35,230 nt of DNA, taken from a virus. Below the pieces are notes generated by a model that was not told the DNA's origin, searched no databases, and saw nothing but the letters and a program-made list of their open reading frames with translations. Location of the stretch: the IMG/VR virus record IMGVR_UViG_3300048549_001764, positions 1 to 35,230 of that record; one strand, 5' to 3'. Positions 32,001 to 35,230 of the stretch are shown here, piece after piece. A program made the translations under genes and the position numbers. Each line of letters begins with the position of its first letter. Within the stretch, counting starts at the first letter, position 1.

Positions 32001-32626
32001 TGAAAGTAGGAGTAGTTTTTTTTCACAGTAATATTTTAAAAATATATAAACAAAAATGGATAGACCGATGCGTTGACTCAATCAAGCAGCAAACCCATAA
32101 ACCCCTGCATTTATACGAGGTTAATTACGGAGATGGCAAAAAACAATTTGTAGAAGGAGCAAAATTTTTTAATAATAAATTCGAGAATCATTCTGTGGCG
32201 ATGAACTTTATTATATCAAAAGCTTTTGACGACGGATGTGATTATGTTTTTAATACAAATATGGATGATTTTTACGAGTTTATTAGAATAGGTGCTCAGT
32301 TAAAGTTTTTTAAACAAGGTTATGATCTTATATCTTCAGATTTTTTCGAGGTAGATGAAAACGATAAGATTTTAAGCTATCGACATATGAATGGATTTGG
32401 CAGTCTACGCGCAAATCTTACTGTTGGCCATAATATTGTACCTCATCCTGCGGTAGCTTATAGTAAAAATTTTTGGGCAGACAAAGAAAATAGATACGGA
32501 AAGGATGACATTCCAGAGGAAGATCTTATATTATGGAAAAAAGCTATATACAAAGGATATAAATTCAAAGTAATCAATGAACCGTTGTTTTTTTACCGCA
32601 GGCACGACAATCAAATTTGTAAGTAA
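32000..32626 (+). CDS. GT-A glycosyltransferase (GT2-like)
   Basis: A 208-residue transferase starting at ATG 32000, whose A is the last base of the upstream stop. A TTG at 31985 is possible but would overlap more. MKVGVVFFHSNI begins a Rossmann-like strand. Then come WIDRCVDSIKQQTHKPLHLYEVNYGD, AMNFIISKAFDDGCDYVFNTNMDDFYE (metal motif NMDD), ISSDFFEVDENDKI, a GHNIVPHPAVAYSKNFW acceptor loop and EEDLILWKKAIYKGYKF (possible base ED). This is the GT2 pattern in shortened form. It is probably the last transferase of the same glycan; donor unknown. Confidence 0.7.
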   Translation: MKVGVVFFHSNILKIYKQKWIDRCVDSIKQQTHKPLHLYEVNYGDGKKQFVEGAKFFNNKFENHSVAMNFIISKAFDDGCDYVFNTNMDDFYEFIRIGAQLKFFKQGYDLISSDFFEVDENDKILSYRHMNGFGSLRANLTVGHNIVPHPAVAYSKNFWADKENRYGKDDIPEEDLILWKKAIYKGYKFKVINEPLFFYRRHDNQICK

Positions 32627-32666
32627 GTGTATATTTATATACTAAATTTAATGACATTATAATATA
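32627..32666 (+). promoter_or_regulatory. Gap before gmd with possible -10
   Basis: This 40-nt AT-rich gap is the largest break in the right sugar block. It contains a perfect TATAAT (32658-32663), with TTTATA 18 nt upstream. The ATG is only 4 nt after the hexamer, so transcription would be expected to start inside the start codon or later. No Shine-Dalgarno and no hairpin terminator are seen. A promoter here is possible but weakly supported. Confidence 0.25.
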
Positions 32667-33698
32667 ATGAAAACAATAATAGTAACAGGAGTAACCGGTC
32701 AAGACGGCAGCCACATGGTCGACTATTTATTAAAGAATACGGAGTATAAAGTATACGGAACCGCAAGAAGATTAAGCGTAAAAAATCATGAAAATATACT
32801 GCATCTAGAAAACGAACCTCGATTCGAGTTAATCAATATGGATCTTAATGATGCACATAGCATTAGAGATGTAGTAATTGATATTCAGCCAGACTACTTT
32901 ATTAATTTTGCAGCGCAGTCATTTGTTGCTGGTAGCTGGGATTACCCAATTCAAACATGGGATACAGATGCAGATGCAGTACTTCATATACTAGAATCAA
33001 TCCGTAGATTTGCGCCTAACTGTAAATTTTATAACGCTGGATCTTCAGAAGAGTTTGGAGATGTAATCTGTAGCCCGCAAAATGAAGAGCATCCGCTTAG
33101 ACCTCAAAGCCCATATGGTGCTGCAAAATGTGCGGCAAGACACATCGTTAGAGTTTATAGAGAGTCCTATAATCTGTATGCAGTACAAGGCTGGCTGTTT
33201 AATCACGAAGGTTCAAGAAGAGGCCTAGATTTTGTTACAAGAAAAATTAGTCATACAGTTGCCAAAATAAAATTAGCTATAGAAGACAAAAAGCCAGTTA
33301 CAGTTCTCAAATTAGGTAACCTAGAAGCAAGACGAGACTGGAGCGACGCAGAAGATTTTATGGAAGGAGTCTGGCTTATGCTGAATCAGAAGTTTCCAAA
33401 AAACTATGTTCTTGGCAGTGGAGAAATGCATACCGTACGAGAGTTTTTAAATGAGGCTTTAAAATGCGCAAACATACAATTCAGACAAGAAGGCGTTGAA
33501 GATCAAGAAAAATATTATACCCTAGACGGCACACTCATATTTGAAGTTGATCCTAAATTTTATCGACCAGCAGAAGTTCACGAATTATGCGGAGATTGTA
33601 GTTTAGCAGAAAACGAAATGGGCTGGAAAAGAAAAACAGACTTTTATGGGCTTGTTAAAAAAATGTACCAAAATGACTACATGCAGTTAAGTAGATGA
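32667..33698 (+). CDS. gmd: GDP-mannose 4,6-dehydratase
   Basis: A 343-residue extended short-chain dehydrogenase converting GDP-D-mannose to GDP-4-keto-6-deoxymannose, the first step to GDP-L-fucose. The NADP-binding motif is GVTGQDGSHM (8-17). The active-site set is SSEEFG (126-131) with Ser and Glu, plus YGAAK (150-154) with Tyr and Lys. NHEGSRRGLDFVTRKI (179-194) matches the family NHESPRRGxxFVTRKI substrate and tetramer loop. KLGNLEARRDWSDAEDFMEGVW (key NL-x-ARRDW) follows. The length is slightly short of the usual 350-375. Cytoplasmic. It overlaps fcl by ATGA. No manA, manB or manC is present, so GDP-mannose must come from the host. Confidence 0.93.
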   Translation: MKTIIVTGVTGQDGSHMVDYLLKNTEYKVYGTARRLSVKNHENILHLENEPRFELINMDLNDAHSIRDVVIDIQPDYFINFAAQSFVAGSWDYPIQTWDTDADAVLHILESIRRFAPNCKFYNAGSSEEFGDVICSPQNEEHPLRPQSPYGAAKCAARHIVRVYRESYNLYAVQGWLFNHEGSRRGLDFVTRKISHTVAKIKLAIEDKKPVTVLKLGNLEARRDWSDAEDFMEGVWLMLNQKFPKNYVLGSGEMHTVREFLNEALKCANIQFRQEGVEDQEKYYTLDGTLIFEVDPKFYRPAEVHELCGDCSLAENEMGWKRKTDFYGLVKKMYQNDYMQLSR

Positions 33699-34651
33699 AA
33701 GATAAAAAAATCTTTATAGCTGGGCACAATGGAATGGTTGGCTCGGCGATACTAGATAATTTAAAGTCTAACGGTTACGCAAATCTTGTTGTTCGCACAA
33801 GAAATGAACTTGATCTAAAACTTCAAGCTGATGTAAATCGCTTTTTTGATAAAGAGCGCCCAGATGTGGTTATTATTTGTGCCGCCAAAGTCGGCGGCAT
33901 TCTTGCAAACAATACTCTTCGCGCAGATTTTATTTACGATAATATACAAATTGCTTCTAATTTAATACATGCTTCTCACATTTATAACACACAAAAGCTG
34001 ATTAACCTAGGTAGTTCATGCATATATCCAAAGCATGCAGATATACCAATTGCAGAAGAAAGTCTATTGACTGGTGTGCTAGAAAAAACAAACGAACCAT
34101 ATGCAATTGCAAAAATAGCCGCGATTAAAATGTGTGAAAGTTATTACCAGCAATACGATAGAAATTTTTATTCGATTATGCCGTGCAACATGTATGGGCC
34201 TCGCGACAACTTTGATCTAAAAAGTTCGCATGTTTTACCAGCTCTCATTAGAAAAGTACATGAAGCTAAAGAAAATGGCGCGAAAACGATTGAAGTGTGG
34301 GGAACAGGAAAGCCATTACGCGAGTTTTTATATGTCGATGATTTGGCAGAAATGTCGATACGTTGTTTAGAATGCGTCGATGCGATCGACGTATATGAAC
34401 AAGGAATTTCGCACCTCAATTGCGGATCTGAAGATGAAGTAACTATTCTTGAATTGACCAACATTATACAAGATGTCGTTGGCTACACTGGCGAGATTGT
34501 ATTCGATAGCTCGAAGCCTGATGGAACATATCGCAAAAAAATGAACAACGGTCGAATGATCAATCTAGGATGCACACCAAAACACACGCTAAAACAAGGA
34601 CTACAAAAAACATATGCTTGGTATCTAGAAAATAAAGAAAAATTTGTGTAA
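33695..34651 (+). CDS. fcl: GDP-L-fucose synthase (epimerase/reductase)
   Basis: A 318-residue enzyme epimerising and reducing GDP-4-keto-6-deoxymannose to GDP-L-fucose with NADPH. The nucleotide motif is GHNGMVGSA (10-18), then AAKVGGILANN (63-73). Catalytic residues fall at the positions I know from the E. coli enzyme: Ser107 and Cys109 in LGSSCIYP, Tyr136 and Lys140 in EPYAIAK, and His179 in DLKSSHVLPALIRK. GKPLREFLYVDDLAE is also typical. Length is normal. It overlaps gmd by ATGA, the conserved gmd-fcl pairing. All expected catalytic residues are present, so it should be active. Confidence 0.94.
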   Translation: MKDKKIFIAGHNGMVGSAILDNLKSNGYANLVVRTRNELDLKLQADVNRFFDKERPDVVIICAAKVGGILANNTLRADFIYDNIQIASNLIHASHIYNTQKLINLGSSCIYPKHADIPIAEESLLTGVLEKTNEPYAIAKIAAIKMCESYYQQYDRNFYSIMPCNMYGPRDNFDLKSSHVLPALIRKVHEAKENGAKTIEVWGTGKPLREFLYVDDLAEMSIRCLECVDAIDVYEQGISHLNCGSEDEVTILELTNIIQDVVGYTGEIVFDSSKPDGTYRKKMNNGRMINLGCTPKHTLKQGLQKTYAWYLENKEKFV

Positions 34652-34660
34652 TAAATAGCT

Positions 34661-35230
34661 ATGGAAAATGAATCTCACTCTGCAAAACGTTCTGGACCGA
34701 AAAGTTCAGCCCAAACCCCAGCGAAAAAATCTGAGCAAAAAAAGGGTTCTAATAAAAACAAACCAGGAAGCGCTGGAGAAAAAGGTGGCAAAATTACTTT
34801 CTCTGATCGTGTACTCGAATCATTAAAGACTAAAGTAAAAGAACATAACTCCAAGTACAGTAAGAAAGTCACTTTATCTCAACTTAAAAAAATATATAGA
34901 CGCGGAGCAGGAGCCTTTTCATCAAGCCATAGACCAGGCAAAAGCAGAGGTCAATGGGCAATGGCAAGAGTAAATATGTTCTTAAAAATGGTTCGTGGAG
35001 GTAAAGTTAAAGACAGCTACAGAAAAGCGGACCAGGATGTGGCCAAAGCTTCTGCCGCAGTTATGATTGATGATGGTGTGCGTGACGAATTAAATTTATT
35101 CACCGAAGAAGACTTTATTGAGGCTAAACTAGATATATATAACCACCAACTACAAGAAGATCCAGAATTTACAGATGAAATGTGGAGCACAATTTTTATT
35201 GATGTTGATGAGCTTGGCTTTGAAGAGTAT
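34661..35230 (+). CDS. Conserved phage protein, DUF5824-like (C-terminus off window)
   Basis: An open frame from ATG 34661 runs 190 codons to the right edge without a stop. Residues about 1-45 are Lys/Ser/Pro-rich and likely disordered (SAKRSGPKSSAQTPAKKSEQ). Residues about 60-135 include VTLSQLKKIYRRGAGAFSSS, HRPGKSRGQWAMARVNMFLKM and VRGGKVKDSYRKADQDV. This is a strongly conserved block in many marine phages that I recall as DUF5824. The tail is acidic (NLFTEEDFIEAKLDI). The function is unknown; the basic block may bind nucleic acid or a virion partner. It starts 9 nt after fcl, with a weak TAATAA hexamer overlapping the fcl stop seven bases before the ATG. Confidence 0.68.
   Translation, partial: MENESHSAKRSGPKSSAQTPAKKSEQKKGSNKNKPGSAGEKGGKITFSDRVLESLKTKVKEHNSKYSKKVTLSQLKKIYRRGAGAFSSSHRPGKSRGQWAMARVNMFLKMVRGGKVKDSYRKADQDVAKASAAVMIDDGVRDELNLFTEEDFIEAKLDIYNHQLQEDPEFTDEMWSTIFIDVDELGFEEY

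Noticed and set aside
32631-32640. T4-type late promoter TATAAATA on the minus strand
   Set aside because: No minus-strand gene follows it, and matches of this kind are expected by chance in such AT-rich sequence.
29727-34651. Host O-antigen locus rather than phage DNA
   Set aside because: The genes overlap or abut phage replication genes on one side and a marine-phage conserved protein on the other, with no wzx/wzy or manA/B/C genes.
1-35230. tRNA genes, integrase or attachment sites
   Set aside because: None was recognised by eye in the short intergenic gaps; nearly all the window is coding, so temperate lifestyle is not supported.

Overview
The window is a stretch of a tailed double-stranded DNA phage genome (Caudoviricetes). 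It encodes a portal protein, very large tail-fibre proteins, a UvsX/RecA-type recombinase, a DnaB-type helicase, a T4 gp61-like primase and a RecB/Cas4-like nuclease. Genes are packed head to tail with 1-14 nt overlaps. There is no ribosomal, tRNA or host housekeeping gene. The DNA is AT-rich, and most gene starts lack a visible Shine-Dalgarno sequence. The fibre-protein style (GNVGIGTTNP repeats, S74 chaperone tails, LamG and carbohydrate-binding modules) and the cyanophage-like coiled-coil membrane protein suggest a marine or aquatic phage. The host cannot be named from the sequence.

Layout: everything left of about 20.47 kb is on the minus strand and everything right of about 20.55 kb is on the plus strand, diverging from one short intergenic region that holds an imperfect palindrome. 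The left arm, read leftward, contains the portal (20466-18490), a small structural protein, a block of six sugar-transfer genes (18007-10374), and four fibre or adhesin genes (10312 to the left edge). The right arm contains two small unknown genes, a coiled-coil membrane protein, a replication/recombination block (23054-28829), a second sugar block (28832-34651), and the start of a conserved phage protein at the right edge.

Working together: the right sugar block makes GDP-L-fucose from GDP-mannose (Gmd, then Fcl). It also has a GT11 alpha-1,2-fucosyltransferase and a GT6 transferase of the ABO histo-blood-group family. This is the enzyme set expected for building an H antigen and then an A/B-like antigen. 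A pyruvyl-transferase-like protein and two GT-A transferases sit beside them. The left sugar block carries two tandem DUF2827-like transferases, a DxD transferase, a GT25 fusion, and an exostosin (GT47)-like domain cut into two genes by an inserted transferase gene. Twelve of about 30 genes act on sugars. Either host surface glycans or the phage's own fibres could be the targets; the sequence does not decide.

At least three transcription-unit starts share a TTGACT/TAGACT, 17-nt, TATCAT promoter whose predicted transcription start falls on the start codon. This suggests leaderless mRNAs.
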